Part shown: positions 16,501-25,700 of the stretch, in pieces
How the letters are laid out: every line of letters starts with the position of its first letter
How positions within the stretch are numbered: position 1 is the first letter of the stretch
Source: CAVYXZ01 sp963772595
Lineage (GTDB): Bacteria > Chloroflexota > Anaerolineae > Aggregatilineales > Phototrophicaceae
DNA: 64,000 nt
Direction of reading: 5' to 3'
NCBI GenBank assembly: GCA_963772595.1
Contig: CAVYXZ010000009.1
Coordinates: 248,001 to 312,000, forward strand
Notes under the pieces: generated by a model
What the model was told of the DNA's origin: nothing
Seen by the model: the letters and a program-made list of their open reading frames with translations, nothing else
Databases searched by the model: none
Program-made: the position numbers and the translations under genes

Positions 16501-18778
16501 CGATTCGGAGATGAAGACCATGTCCGCGCCGCTGATGACGACGTTCTCGTCCTCTGTCGGGCCATAGACCATAACCGTGTAGCCCTGGCTTTCCATGTGG
16601 GTTTTGATCGCCTGATCGGCAGTGGACAGGGACGTGTTGCCAGCCACAAAGGCGATGATCTCGCTGGGCGTGCTGCCGCCGGTATCCCCGGTGCCGCCGG
16701 TATCGCCCGTACCCCCCGTGTCACCGGTGCTACCGCTGCTGCCGCCGTTGAGCATCCAGGTCACGGTGGCCTGGAACATACTCCAGACCTCGTCAGTGGC
16801 ACTGGATGCCGCACCACTATCGAACCAGAAGAAAGCACGGCGGTGCGGGGCCGCGACGCTGTTTTCCATGATGGCCCCCTGGTCGTAGGTGTAGAGGGTG
16901 GCATAGCTGGTGTCGCTTGCCAGAGCGGCCACAATCGTCGCGTTACTGGTCGGGACACCCCAGCCCATCTGCGCGCCGGAACTGTGAGCCGTCATCGTGC
17001 CGCTGTGGCCTGCCGCCAGCGGGCTGCTGCTGTCGATAATCTGGATGCTGCTGCCGGTGACGAGGCCCTCGTGACTGCTGTCGTTGAGGGTCATCTCCAT
17101 TTCATCTTGCAAGGCTCGCTCAGTCGTCATCACCGGCAGGGCGGTGTCGGTGAAATGCGTGCCCACGGTGCCCGATGACACCGATTTCAGAGATCAGGAC
17201 CATGTCCGCGCCATCGCCAACCACCGTGCTCGAACTGGTGCTGGCACCATAGACGTTGACTGTGTGCCCCATGCTTTCCATGTGGGTCTTCATGGCCTGG
17301 TCGCTGCCCGACAGCGTGGTATTGCCCACGACGAAGGCGATGACGCTGGCCGTGCTGCCGCCGGTATCCCCGGTGCCGCCAGTATCGCCCGTACCCCCCG
17401 TGTCACCGGTGCCGCCAGTATCGCCCGTGCCGCCGGTATCACTGCTGCCGTTACCACCGGTCAGTGCCCAGGTGATGGTCGCGCCGAACAAATCCCAGCC
17501 GGTCGCGGTAGCGCTGCTGGCCGCATCGTTGCCGAACCAGAAGAAGGCGCGGCGGGCCGGGGCGTTAAAGCCACCTTCCATCGTGACGCCGCCGTTGAAG
17601 GCATAGACCGTCCCGCGGCTGCTATCTGTCGTCAGAGCCGCGATGATGATCGCGTTATCGTTGGGATCGCCCCAGAACATTTCGGCACCAGGGGATTCCA
17701 CCGTCTGGGTGCCGGTCAGGCCCGACGCGATAGGATGGCTGGTGTTGACCATCTGGACGCTGGTATCGGTCGTGAAGCCCTCGTTATCGACGGTCGTCAT
17801 ATTCATTTCGTCTTGCAGAGCCTGCTCGCCGAGGACGATAGGCAGATAGGTGTCGACGTATCTGCTGCCGATAGCCCCGGCTGCGACCGATTCGGAGATA
17901 AGGACCATATCCGCACCGTTGGTAACGGCGCTGACATCTTCGTTTTGATCGTGAACCACGACTGTGTAGCCCAGGCCCTCAATGTGGGTCTTCATGGCCT
18001 CGTCGCTGGTTTTCAGGGTCGTGTTGCCGACCACAAAGGCCACAACCGTTCCGCTGTCGCTGCCCGTGCTGCCGCCAGTACCACCTGTGCCGCCGGTACC
18101 ACCGGTATCGCCGAGTACCACCTGTGCCGCCCGTGCCACCGGTATCGCCGGTGCCACCCGTGCCGCCCGTGCCACCGGTATCGCCGGTATCACCCGTGCC
18201 GCCGGTGCCACCGGTATCGCCAGTACCACCTGTGCCGCCCGTGCCGACCGGTATCGCCAGTACCACTCGGTATCGCCCGTGCTGCTCGCGTTGGAAACGC
18301 CGTTGCTGAAGCCCCAGGTGTTGACTGTATCATCGTCTGTGTGACGCGAGAGCAGCCACATCTGGACATGTTCGTCGCCGTTCAGACGGTCGCAGAGGCC
18401 AATGTCGTCGTTGATGGCCGTAGACCAGACGTCGTTGGTATCGTCGTAACTCATGGCGATCTCGGTTGGTGATTCGTCGCCGTTATCAATCAGCACAGAC
18501 AGGTTGGTCTGATCGCAGGAGGTGTTGGCCTCGACCGCGAACATGCCGCCCGTGCAGGTGTATGCGGGGGCCAGAGTGAGCGTCTCGTAATCGCAGCCGC
18601 ACTCTTTGCCGCCCTCGCCTAACGCGCAGATGACGGTCTGGTAGATACCGCCCACGCCGCCGCCCACCGACGACAGCACCCCCACGCTGGTGATGCCTAG
18701 CAGCCCGATAAGCAGGGCATATTCGAGAAAGCCCTGCCCGCGCCACATTCCTTTTGATCTCTTGCTTAATCCGAACAT
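13575..18778 (-). CDS. Giant Flp-pilin-like surface protein with four repeat domains, F5/8C-like, ASH-like and LamG-like domains; frameshifted
   Basis: ATG 18778 has GGAAGG 9 nt upstream. The N-terminus carries a class III (Flp-type) prepilin signal: Gly, then Gln-Gly-Phe-Leu-Glu-Tyr and a hydrophobic helix, with Glu and Tyr at +5/+6 of the predicted mature protein. Next come a Cys-containing head, Gly-Thr-Gly-Asp linkers, and four copies of a roughly 190-residue domain (about 18045-17445, 17355-16740, 16665-16070 and 15560-14945). Each copy has 'IAFVVGNT', 'GADMVLISES', 'TERALQDEM', 'AAGHSG' and 'APHRRAFFWF'-like motifs. A coagulation-factor-5/8C-like domain sits between copies 3 and 4. Two ASH-type beta domains (about 14880-14240) and a LamG-like domain end the protein. 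About 1,730 residues. Indels: one extra T near 17187, one at about 14900, and three inside the 18.1-18.27 kb linker. I take it to be a surface adhesin. Confidence 0.65.
17345..17445 (-). repeat. Gly-Asp-Thr-Gly-Gly-Thr tandem repeat (linker 2)
   Basis: About five copies of an 18-nt unit coding for Gly-Thr-Gly-Asp-Thr-Gly on the minus strand, joining repeat domains 1 and 2 of the pilin-like protein. Shorter relatives occur at about 16675-16735 and 15580-15615. Such arrays are prone to copy-number change. Confidence 0.8.
18070..18275 (-). repeat. Gly-Thr-Gly-Asp coding tandem repeat (linker 1)
   Basis: Tandem 9/18-nt units of the form ACC-GGT/GTG-GGC-GAT read on the minus strand as repeated Gly-Asp-Thr-Gly-Gly-Thr. 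Three separate single-base insertions (near 18113, 18246 and 18267) shift and then restore the frame. As a result the middle of the array reads as Ala/Pro/Arg/Val-rich sequence. Confidence 0.8.
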
Positions 18779-18830
18779 CTTGTCTGGCCTTCCAACATAA
18801 GCTCGTGTAGCGGGAATGATGAATGAATCG

Positions 18831-19625
18831 CTACGAACCTGTGATCTCAGCGAAACGCTGCAATAAACGCTCTTCCATGGGCAACCCTTCGAGGTTCTTC
18901 GAGTACACCAGCATGGCATTGCCGGTTGCTACAATGTCCGAAGTGCTGGCCCAGGTCTGCTGTGTCTGTTGATCGCGCACCATATCTGAAATTGAGTTGT
19001 AAATAACGACTTGCACCGGCTCCAGGTGGCCGTTCTGGCCCGGAACCGAGAAACGAATCATGCGCTTCCCCGGTGTCTTGGCTGCCGACACATACTGGAT
19101 CGCCAGAATGGTGAAATCACTATCCAGAAATTGACCGATAACGTCGCTGCCGTTGAACAGTGTCACCTGGGCGGCCTGCGGCGCTTCTTCCGGGATATTG
19201 GCAGGCCCTTGATAAGGGAAGAAGATGTTCTTGGCCCAGATAACCGACAGCACCACCACCAGAATGACCATCACGATGAAGATCAACTGTTGAGGCCGGT
19301 TGAGCAGGCGCAGAATAGGCGCATGGTCGGCCTGTTCGCCAATCGCGTCGCCCAGTTCTTCGGCGACATCCCCAATGGTAAATTCGGAACTGCCGCCCAA
19401 CTGGCTCAGCAGGTTCAGAAAATCGCCATGACGCGGGTTCATCATCAGGGCGCGCTTTAACAGCCGGACTGCCTGTTCAGCATCTTTATCAGCGGTAAAC
19501 TGCGCCGCCAGGTACCAGGCATCGGCGGAAGGCTGGGTCGCCAGCACTTCCTGAAGCTGCTCTCTGGCCTGGCGATAACGGCCTTCGGCCAGTGCGGTGT
19601 GTACATCCATAAGAGTTGTGGTCAT
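18831..19625 (-). CDS. TPR-type single-pass membrane protein
   Basis: A 264-residue protein. Residues 5-75 form two helix-turn-helix pairs of the tetratricopeptide type ('HTALAEGRYRQAREQLQEVL', then 'AEQAVRLLKRALMMNPRHGD'). A single membrane helix lies at about 112-132 ('QLIFIVMVILVVVLSVIWA'), followed by a soluble extracytoplasmic domain with no family I recognise. ATG 19625 has a GGAGAG site a few bases upstream. It lies 52 bp upstream of the pilin-like giant gene and on the same strand, so the two probably form an operon. A role in export or assembly of that protein is an inference. Confidence 0.65.
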   Translation of the reverse strand: MTTTLMDVHTALAEGRYRQAREQLQEVLATQPSADAWYLAAQFTADKDAEQAVRLLKRALMMNPRHGDFLNLLSQLGGSSEFTIGDVAEELGDAIGEQADHAPILRLLNRPQQLIFIVMVILVVVLSVIWAKNIFFPYQGPANIPEEAPQAAQVTLFNGSDVIGQFLDSDFTILAIQYVSAAKTPGKRMIRFSVPGQNGHLEPVQVVIYNSISDMVRDQQTQQTWASTSDIVATGNAMLVYSKNLEGLPMEERLLQRFAEITGS

Positions 19626-19804
19626 GGGTCATCTCTCCGTTGTACCCAATAAATCAACGTGTGATCTGACCTTCATTTTATGGCAATACTATGTTTATTC
19701 TATTTTTCTTGGCATAGAATTCATAAACATCAGGGGATTCTTATGTTTGGAGGTATTACAGGTAAGATTCGTAAATGAAAAACGAAAAGAATACAGATCT
19801 GAAC

Positions 19805-20408
19805 TCAGCAGGAAAAGGACTGTTCCGTAAGAGGAGCGATAAACAGCGTGCTTGATTGCAGGCTGGGCTGCATCTGGACAAGGGGCCGGGCCTGCCAGAA
19901 GTCTTTGCGCGTGATCGGACAGGGGATCCTGACGGTGAGCGTCAGGTATTCAGCGGGGTAAGTCAGGATGATTTCGGCCTGACGGTCGCTGTGCCAGGTC
20001 GAGATCCAGCGCGGCGTGCCCCAGGCCAGCATGAAATCACCCAGCGCGGCGCTGGAGGCCAGCGAGATCATGGCGACCCGCCCGTCGCCGAGCAGCAGGC
20101 CACCCGGCACACTGGGATCGATCATGGGCGGCGGCGCTCCTTCCCAATCCCAGTGGATCCAGAAGTCGTCCGAGTCCACCTGCCCGACCCAGGCGCTCTC
20201 ATCCAGCAGCGCCAGCACCTCATCGGTCGTGGTCAGGCCGGGCCGAATGTACTGCCCAACAGGGCCGGAGACAGTCGTCCGGCGGGCTGAAGGTCGCCAG
20301 CAGGTCGGTGGTTTTGTAGGGCATGGCGCGCATGATCGAGATGCACAGCGTCAGGCTCAGGCTGAGGACCGCCGCGATGGCGAGCGGGAGGCGCATCAGG
20401 CTCAGCAT
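19805..20408 (-). CDS. Exported protein of unknown function, frameshifted
   Basis: ATG 20408 begins a hydrophobic N-terminus ('LSLMRLPLAIAAVLSLSLTLC') that should act as a signal anchor. Near 20273 the reading changes frame. The continuation 'SGPVGQYIRPGLTTTDEVLALL' leads smoothly into 'DESAWVGQVDSDDFWIHWDWEG' and a beta-rich domain ending 'LTEQSFSC' at 19805. About 200 residues in all. I do not recognise the family. The 'TTTDEVLALL' followed by 'LGDFMLAWGTPR' arrangement suggests two repeats of a small domain in which a 'GD-hydrophobic-WG-P' element recurs. It starts 5 bp after the flippase stop codon, in the same operon. Confidence 0.5.
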
Positions 20409-20412
20409 AACG

Positions 20413-21923
20413 TCACCAGTTGACCGCCACATCACGCCGCCAGTATTTGCGCAGCCGGTCGCCGCCGGGCATGGCCGCCACCAGCCGGTAGATCAGGTCC
20501 CAATCGTCCGGCCCCAGCACCAGCCCGGCCATCACGCCGCCCGCGTAAAGCAGCGGCCCGATCACAAGACCCAGCAGCGGATGCAGCCCGCCCAGCAGCA
20601 GCATCGCCAGCCCCACCGCCGCGCCCAGCCCCAGCAGCCGCAGCAGCCGGGGGAAGACGCGCCGCCAATCCCAGCCCGCCGCCTGAAAATTGCGCAGCAG
20701 CAAGCCCAGCACCAGCAGTTCCGCCGCCAGCGAAGCCATCGCCGCGCCCGTCACCAGCAGATGCGGGATCAGGATGGCGTTCAGCAGGATATTGATCGCC
20801 CAGCCCGCAGGCACGCAGGATCAACAGCCGCCGCTGCCGGTTCTGCACCACCATCGCCTGGGCGAAAACGTTGACCGTCATCGCCACCGCCGCGTACCAG
20901 ATCAGGATGCGCAGCACATCCGCCGTCGGCGCGAAATCCGGGCCGAAGAGCGGCACGGTGATCTCAGCAGAAAAAATGGACAGCACCAGCGCAATCGGCA
21001 CGGCGATCATCAGCGTGAAGAAGGACAGCTTCTCGACAATAAAGCCGAAGGTATCGCCGGTATAGCGGGCCATCAGCGGGTAGACGGCGATCAGGATCGT
21101 CGTGTTGAGCAGTTCGATCACGCCGAAGATGATGACGAAGGCGGCGGTCAGGTAGCCGGTCTGTTCCGGCCCCAGCAGGCGGGCGCTCATGAGCTTATCG
21201 GCGTGCTGGTAGGCCAGCGCCAGGAAGGCCGAGAGCGCCAGCGGTGCGCCGTTAAGCAGCAGGGGCCGCGCGATCTGCCAGTCGAAGGGCCAGGCCGGAC
21301 GCACCCCGCCGCGCAGTTGCAGGCCCCACAGCGCCGCCGCCCGCAGCAGCCCCGCTGCAATGGTCGCCACATAAACGCCGGGCAGCCCGTAACCCAATGC
21401 CAGCGCCAGCGCCGCCAGCGTAATCAGCAGGGCGATGTGCGCCACCGACACCACCGAGGAGGCCAGCATCCGCTCCTGGGCCAGCAGCAGATCGTTGCAC
21501 ATGCTGCCCCAGACATCCACCAGCAGACTGACCGCCGCCAGCGACAGCAGCGTGAGAATCGCCGTCTCGTAGCCGCCCAGGGCCGCCCCCGCGTTGACCA
21601 GCAGGTAGGCGATCACGGCCAGCCCGGACTGCATCAGCAGGGTCGCGCTCAGGTATTTCCCGGCCTAGCTGCGGGCTGCGCGCGACATCGCGGATGACAA
21701 TCGGCCCCATGCCGAAGTTGACTATCGAGCTGCCGACGGCGATCAGCGCGCCGACCGTGCCGTACAGGCCGTAGGTGGCCTCGCCCAGCGCCCGCGCCAG
21801 CACCAACTGCCAGACGAAGAGCGCGCCTTTGCTCAGGATGCTGGCCGCAGCAATCGCCCCGGCATTGCGGGCCGCCAGCCGGGCTTCTGCGGCAGTAATC
21901 GTCGGGGAATCAGGCGGGGTCAT
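20413..21923 (-). CDS. Polysaccharide flippase (Wzx/MATE-like oligosaccharide exporter), frameshifted
   Basis: Three frames join into one protein of about 500 residues with 12-14 membrane helices. The N-terminal part (21923-21665) has 'ARNAGAIAAASILSKGALFVWQLVLARALGEATYGLY' style sequence, the standard flippase entry. The middle (to about 20815) includes 'GAPLALSAFLALAYQHADKLMSARLLG'. The end (20814-20413) begins 'GWAINILLNAILIPHLLVTGAAMASLAAE'. Single-base shifts lie near 21658 and 20812. Such proteins flip lipid-linked oligosaccharides across the membrane for surface polysaccharide. It overlaps no gene, and its partner glycosyltransferases are not in the window. Confidence 0.8.
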
Positions 21924-22087
21924 GGGGTAGTCGATTGAGCCGTATCGTGGACGAATTGAGGTTCAAGAAACACGAATTTAGCATCCACCACCAGCCAACA
22001 GTATAAAATGCGACGGCGAAATACTGAAGCAAATCGCAGATGCTAACCGTACGATGAGTCTTGCGCATTGTCGTTCCGTGTCTTCTG

Positions 22088-22192
22088 TCAGGACCCCTCC
22101 CTAAATCCCTCCCCGAATTCATGGAGGGACTTCAAAACCAGGTCAGCGGGTTTCTCCCTTCCCTCGAATTCGGGCCGGGGATGGGGGTCAAT
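22088..22192. repeat. Dispersed paired-hairpin repeat, copy 2
   Basis: An inverted-orientation relative of copy 1. It has CCCTCCCTAAATCCC..., GAATTC, GGAGGGACTTCAAAACC, then CTCCCTTCCCTCGAATTCGGG and a closing G-rich arm. It occupies most of the 21924-22222 intergenic gap, where I see no gene. Confidence 0.75.
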
Positions 22193-22222
22193 ATTGAAAC
22201 GAACCTCGACTCTCATTGTACG

Positions 22223-22616
22223 CTACAAATCGGCGGTCCCCAACCATGCGTTCAGCACCGCCTCAGCCGCTGCATCATCGTTCACGAAGCGGATAAGCTG
22301 GCCCTCGCGCTGGTAGACCCCCGCCTCGCCGCCCAGCGTATGAGCGACGAAGTCCTCCAGGCCGATCACCAGCAGGCGCGCCGGAGCCTTCGCATGGATG
22401 GCCTTGCCCAGGCTGCGAATCTGACCCAGCGCGCCCGGCAGGCAGATGCTGACTGGGGCGCAGGTCCAGCAGCAGTTCAGCCGGGTGATCGAGCAACTCA
22501 AAGCGGAAGGAGGCGACGCGCATCGTCCGGTGCAGATCGCGCCAGTTCCAGGGATCGCTGGCGATGAAGCGCAGCACGCGCTGTTCAGGGCTGTCCCACT
22601 CAACATTCACAGGCAT
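22223..22616 (-). CDS. Small STAS-like protein, frameshifted
   Basis: ATG 22616 opens 'MPVNVEWDSPEQRVLRFIA', a beta-alpha start. Near 22450 the frame changes and the remainder reads 'LGQIRSLGKAIHAKAPARLLVIG' and 'FVNDDAAAEAVLNAWLG'. The alternation of a strand 'AELLLDLRP', a helix, a strand 'RLLVIG' and a C-terminal helix resembles the STAS/anti-anti-sigma fold, but no conserved phosphorylatable Ser is evident. About 130 residues. The assignment rests on fold pattern only. Confidence 0.45.
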
Positions 22617-22642
22617 GGTCAGGCTTGTCTTTCCAGTGTTAA

Positions 22643-23131
22643 TTAACGAGCAGCTTGCGATTCTGTGGGCAACTGTGGGACGATTCGAAATGCCGGAAAC
22701 GAGGCCGCTATGGTTTCGAAGTCGGCCAGCGGAGCGTCTTTGTCCACCGGGATGTGAGGCCGTGCGCCGGGCGCGTGCTGAAGGTATTCTTTGATGATGG
22801 GAGCACGCTGCGCGACAGGTACTTCTTCCAGCCGCACTTTCATACGCTGCCCGCTGCGAATGAAGGCCTCGCCATGGGCGGCGCGCACGTTCAATACCCA
22901 CTGCGCGTCATTGCCCAGCATCGAGACCAGGTAGCGCTGCTGATCGATCTCGGTGACAGCGACGGGCAGCGCAATCACCCGACCGGATTTCCTACCGATC
23001 ACCTCCAGCGTGGCCCAGGCCCTGGGCGATAAGCTTGAGGAATGGAACGCTCTCCAACCGTTGTTGAGCAGCCGCGCAATCCAGTTCGGTCGATTGTCGT
23101 GATAGATCCAGCGCTTGAACCTGGCGTACAT
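22643..23131 (-). CDS. Deazaflavin-dependent nitroreductase family protein (Ddn/DUF385-like)
   Basis: A 162-residue protein with the layout of F420-dependent quinone or nitro-reductases: 'TLEVIGRKSGRVIALPVAV' (the strand-turn that grips the cofactor phosphate), 'RYLVSMLGNDAQWVLNVRAAHGEAFI', and a C-terminal 'PIIKEYLQHAPGARPHIPVD'. The family reduces quinones or nitro compounds with deazaflavin F420, which some Chloroflexota make. ATG 23131 follows CGGGGACAG, and lies within the last part of the upstream Uma2 frame on the same strand. Confidence 0.85.
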   Translation of the reverse strand: MYARFKRWIYHDNRPNWIARLLNNGWRAFHSSSLSPRAWATLEVIGRKSGRVIALPVAVTEIDQQRYLVSMLGNDAQWVLNVRAAHGEAFIRSGQRMKVRLEEVPVAQRAPIIKEYLQHAPGARPHIPVDKDAPLADFETIAASFPAFRIVPQLPTESQAAR

Positions 23132-23723
23132 GGTCTGTCCCCGCGAAAATCTTTCTGCGTTTCAATACGCAGCCTGATCCGGTGAGTTTCGGAGCAACGC
23201 CATGCGCATCGGTCAGTTCGAAACCCGGCAGTCCCGCATAAGTCAGGGTGTCCTCCAGGCCGAAAGGCTGCGCCCCTTTGCCGGGCGTATGAACAATCAC
23301 CTGAGGATCATCGCCGTATACTACCCAGACCACCGTCCCCACCGCCAGATAATTACTCACCTTGATCGAGAGCTGACGCGGATCATCAGAGGGTGAGACG
23401 ACCTCGACCACCAGTTCCGGCGGATTCGGATCGACGTAATCGCGCGTCGTGTCGCTGCGTTTGAAGGCCACGTCCGGCGCGTAACGTTCACCATTGATGT
23501 CATACAGGCCCGCCTCGCCGGTAATGTGCCCCTCGATTTGATGTTGCAGCAGGTGCATCTTGAAATGCGTCCCGATGGTCATGGCGATTTCGGAGGATTG
23601 TGTGTTCGATGGCACCTCGACGATCTCCCCTCCGATGAGTTCGAAATTCCGGTCGGCATTTTCCGGTTGTGCAAGCATGGCGTCAAAATCACGCGCCGAG
23701 ACCAGTTGTCGTTGATAGGCCAT
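22992..23723 (-). CDS. Uma2 family protein (PD-(D/E)XK nuclease-like)
   Basis: The first 185 residues match the Uma2 pattern: 'NFELIGGEIVEVPS', 'GEAGLYDINGERYAPDVAFKR', 'PPELVVEVVSPSDDPRQLSIKVSNYLAVGTVVWVVY' and 'VIVHTPGKGA'. The acidic residues and Glu-x-Val-Ser are those of the PD-(D/E)XK-like core. Members are abundant in cyanobacteria and Chloroflexota, and their biological role is not settled. The predicted 'LPGFEL' end is followed by about 60 residues that overlap the nitroreductase gene by 140 bp. The real C-terminus may be nearer 23150, if an indel has removed the stop. Confidence 0.82.
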   Translation of the reverse strand: MAYQRQLVSARDFDAMLAQPENADRNFELIGGEIVEVPSNTQSSEIAMTIGTHFKMHLLQHQIEGHITGEAGLYDINGERYAPDVAFKRSDTTRDYVDPNPPELVVEVVSPSDDPRQLSIKVSNYLAVGTVVWVVYGDDPQVIVHTPGKGAQPFGLEDTLTYAGLPGFELTDAHGVAPKLTGSGCVLKRRKIFAGTDHVRQVQALDLSRQSTELDCAAAQQRLESVPFLKLIAQGLGHAGGDR

Positions 23724-23727
23724 AGTA

Positions 23728-24678
23728 CTAATCCCCCGGCAGACGATCCTCAGTGAAGCGGGCCAGCGCGTAATTGCCCGGTCCGCCTTCGGAAATCCAG
23801 CCGGTGACTCCAGGCCGCGCCACGATCTGCACCCGCCACCAGTTGAGGTTATCGCGGCACAACGGCCCCTCCAGGATCTCCACCTGAATGCCGTCGATCA
23901 GCGTGTAGAGGATCGGCTCGTTCAGGCCCGGCCCGACGCGCAAATTCTTGGGCTGCAAATCCCGGTTGACCACCGCCGCCCGGTTGCCGGGGTGCATCGG
24001 CAGCGCGGGACCGCAGATCTGGTCCGGTGGCGGTGCATCGGGGTCCGGCAGGAAGCTGCGCGGAGCCTGTCCCTCGGCCATCCAGCCCTGAATGATAAGA
24101 CCCGAATAGGGCACCTAAATCAGCCACCAGTTGAGTTCGTCGATACATTGCGGGCCGTCGATAATCGTCACCGTGTCGCCCGCCGGAGCCACGTGCAGCA
24201 CCAGCCCATCCAGGCCCGGATCCTGCCGGATGCGCACATCGTAGAGCAGCGGGAACTGCGAACCGGACACGAAGTTCAGCGGATCGTCGCAGAGAATCGA
24301 CGGGTCGAGATCCGAGGGCACGCCGAAGATCAGCGCCATCGAACCATCCGGCGCGGTCTCGGCGACCCAGCCGGGCGTGTAGCCGGGCGGTCCGATCACG
24401 CGCCACCAGTTGATGCCATCGGCGCAGACCGGCCCGTCCTCGACGCGGAAGGTGATGCTGCTGTCGATGTAGCGAATAATGGCCCCGCTGAGCGTCGGCG
24501 CATTGCGCATGTAGATGCCAGGGCGCGTGTTGACCCGCACGCCGGGCCGCAGCGGCAGCGGCGTCAGGCAGGCGTCATTGGGGGCCGGGGTCGGGCCGGG
24601 TACGGGTGTGGCCGTCTGAGCCGCCAGCGAACTCACCGCCAGCAGGAGCGCGAAAATCAGGATGATTAGTCTGGTCAT
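23728..24678 (-). CDS. Exported protein with three SH3-like repeats, interrupted by an in-frame TAG
   Basis: ATG 24678 has GAGGGGCC upstream and starts a clear signal peptide ('LIILIFALLLAVSSLAAQ'). Three SH3b-like repeats follow, each with an Arg-x-Gly-Pro/Asp-Pro or 'RPGIYMRNAP' start and a 'W' rich end: 'GINWWRVIGPPGYTPGWV', 'ELNWWLI' and 'NLNWWRVQIVARPGVTGWI'. At 24117-24115 a TAG replaces a sense codon in the same frame. Reading through gives 'NWWLI' followed by 'VPYSGLIIQGWMAEG', which matches the other repeats. A CAG to TAG change is the simplest cause. Extracytoplasmic SH3 repeats usually bind cell-wall or protein ligands. Confidence 0.65.
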
Positions 24679-24680
24679 CG

Positions 24681-25305
24681 TCAGGCCCCTCGGTGTTCTT
24701 GGTAGAATTTCTGCCATGCTTCCTCAAAATCGGCGTTGATGGTGTTGCTGGCCGTTGGCTGGCAGCTGCGGGATATGCGCCCCCGGCAGATCGTCCAGCA
24801 CGACCTCGACAAAGTAGAGCATCTCCGTCGCTTGCAGCAGCGCATACGAACGGTGCCAGAGCCAGGAGAGCAGCAGCAGCAGTCAGACTGGCGCCGATGC
24901 CCGGTGGCAGCGGCAGCGGGCCGAAGATCAGCAGCAGGCTCATCCAGCCCGGCAGCAGGAATATGTCCAGGAAAAAGGGCAGAGTCATGCGCGCCCGTAA
25001 TTCGATCCGCGTGATCCCGGCGCTGACCTCCGCACAGGTCCCCAGCAGTGCCGAAGCCATGCGCCCATGCCGCCGGTGCCAGGGGCTGCGGCTGGTGCTG
25101 TTCAACCGGAAGCCGGCAGTTCGAGCGCGGTGAAATAGTAGCGGCGGCCATCGGTGAACAGATTGCGCAGGTGCAGGCGCTGGTGGCTGGGTTTGACCGC
25201 CTGGCGCAGGGTCAGCGCACACTGGGCCGGGGCTGCCCCGACCAGCAGCGTGCGCGCGGGCTGCAAGTAGCAGACCCGGTTGATGATGGCTCGCAGAATC
25301 CGCAC
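24681..25305 (-). CDS. Membrane protein of unknown function, multiply frameshifted
   Basis: GTG 25305 with AAGGAAA upstream begins 'RILRAIINRVCYLQPARTLLVG'. The frame changes near 25115, then near 24885 and 24745. The pieces give a soluble N-terminal domain ending in 'ITRIELRARMTLPFFLDIFLLP', two membrane helices ('WMSLLLIFGPLPLP' and 'LTAAAALLALS'), and a tail with 'WHRSYALLQATEMLYFVEVVLDDL' and 'NADFEEAWQKFYQEH'. About 205 residues. No family recognised. It overlaps the start region of the SH3 gene by a few bases, so the two belong to one minus-strand operon. Confidence 0.4.
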
Positions 25306-25578
25306 CCTGGTTTCCTTCGCCCATTGAGTCAATCTTACACGGGGTCGCGCTATTCGCAAAGCTGATAGTCGATAGTCATGGGTCGATAGTCAATGGTCTA
25401 TAGTCTGCGCGCCGTGGAACCGCTCAGGTACATGGATGTCGTAGGGGAGCACCCGCTGGGATAACATGTGGGTCCTCCCCCACGCGATTTCTATATCCGC
25501 AGCCTTGCAGCGCTGTTAGCCCTCAGAAAGGCGCGCTCAGGCATGATCGTTTTGCAAAGCGCGTCGCTCACCGCCTCT

Positions 25579-25645
25579 GGTTGAAAACCGAAGGCTAAAG
25601 CACTGAAGCGCTTGGTTTTCAGTCGCTTTAGCGACTTCAGACTTT
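25579..25645. repeat. Nested palindrome in an intergenic region
   Basis: GAAAACC and GGTTTTC (7 bp) enclose 24 nt. A 16-bp perfect palindrome AGTCGCTTTAGCGACT follows directly at 25621-25636. The same gap holds the short repeated phrase GATAGTC/GGTCGATAGTC at 25363-25404. No gene is visible in 25306-25700. Confidence 0.6.
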
Positions 25646-25700
25646 CGAACTCGCGCCTATGCTATCATGAAGCCGCGCACATACTCAGGACGAAGCCACT

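Noticed and set aside
17345..18275. Regular tandem repeats as a possible CRISPR array
   Set aside because: They are coding Gly-Asp-Thr repeats without spacers.
15490..18472. Long open frames on the plus strand opposite the pilin-like gene
   Set aside because: They are Ala/Val/Arg-rich shadows caused by codon bias of the minus-strand gene, with no recognisable motifs.
24115..24117. TAG as a recoded (pyrrolysine) codon
   Set aside because: No recoding signals and no pyl genes in the window; a simple Gln-to-stop change is sufficient.
25363..25404. Repeated GATAGTC words as a possible CRISPR remnant
   Set aside because: Units are 7-13 bp, without regular spacers or nearby cas genes.
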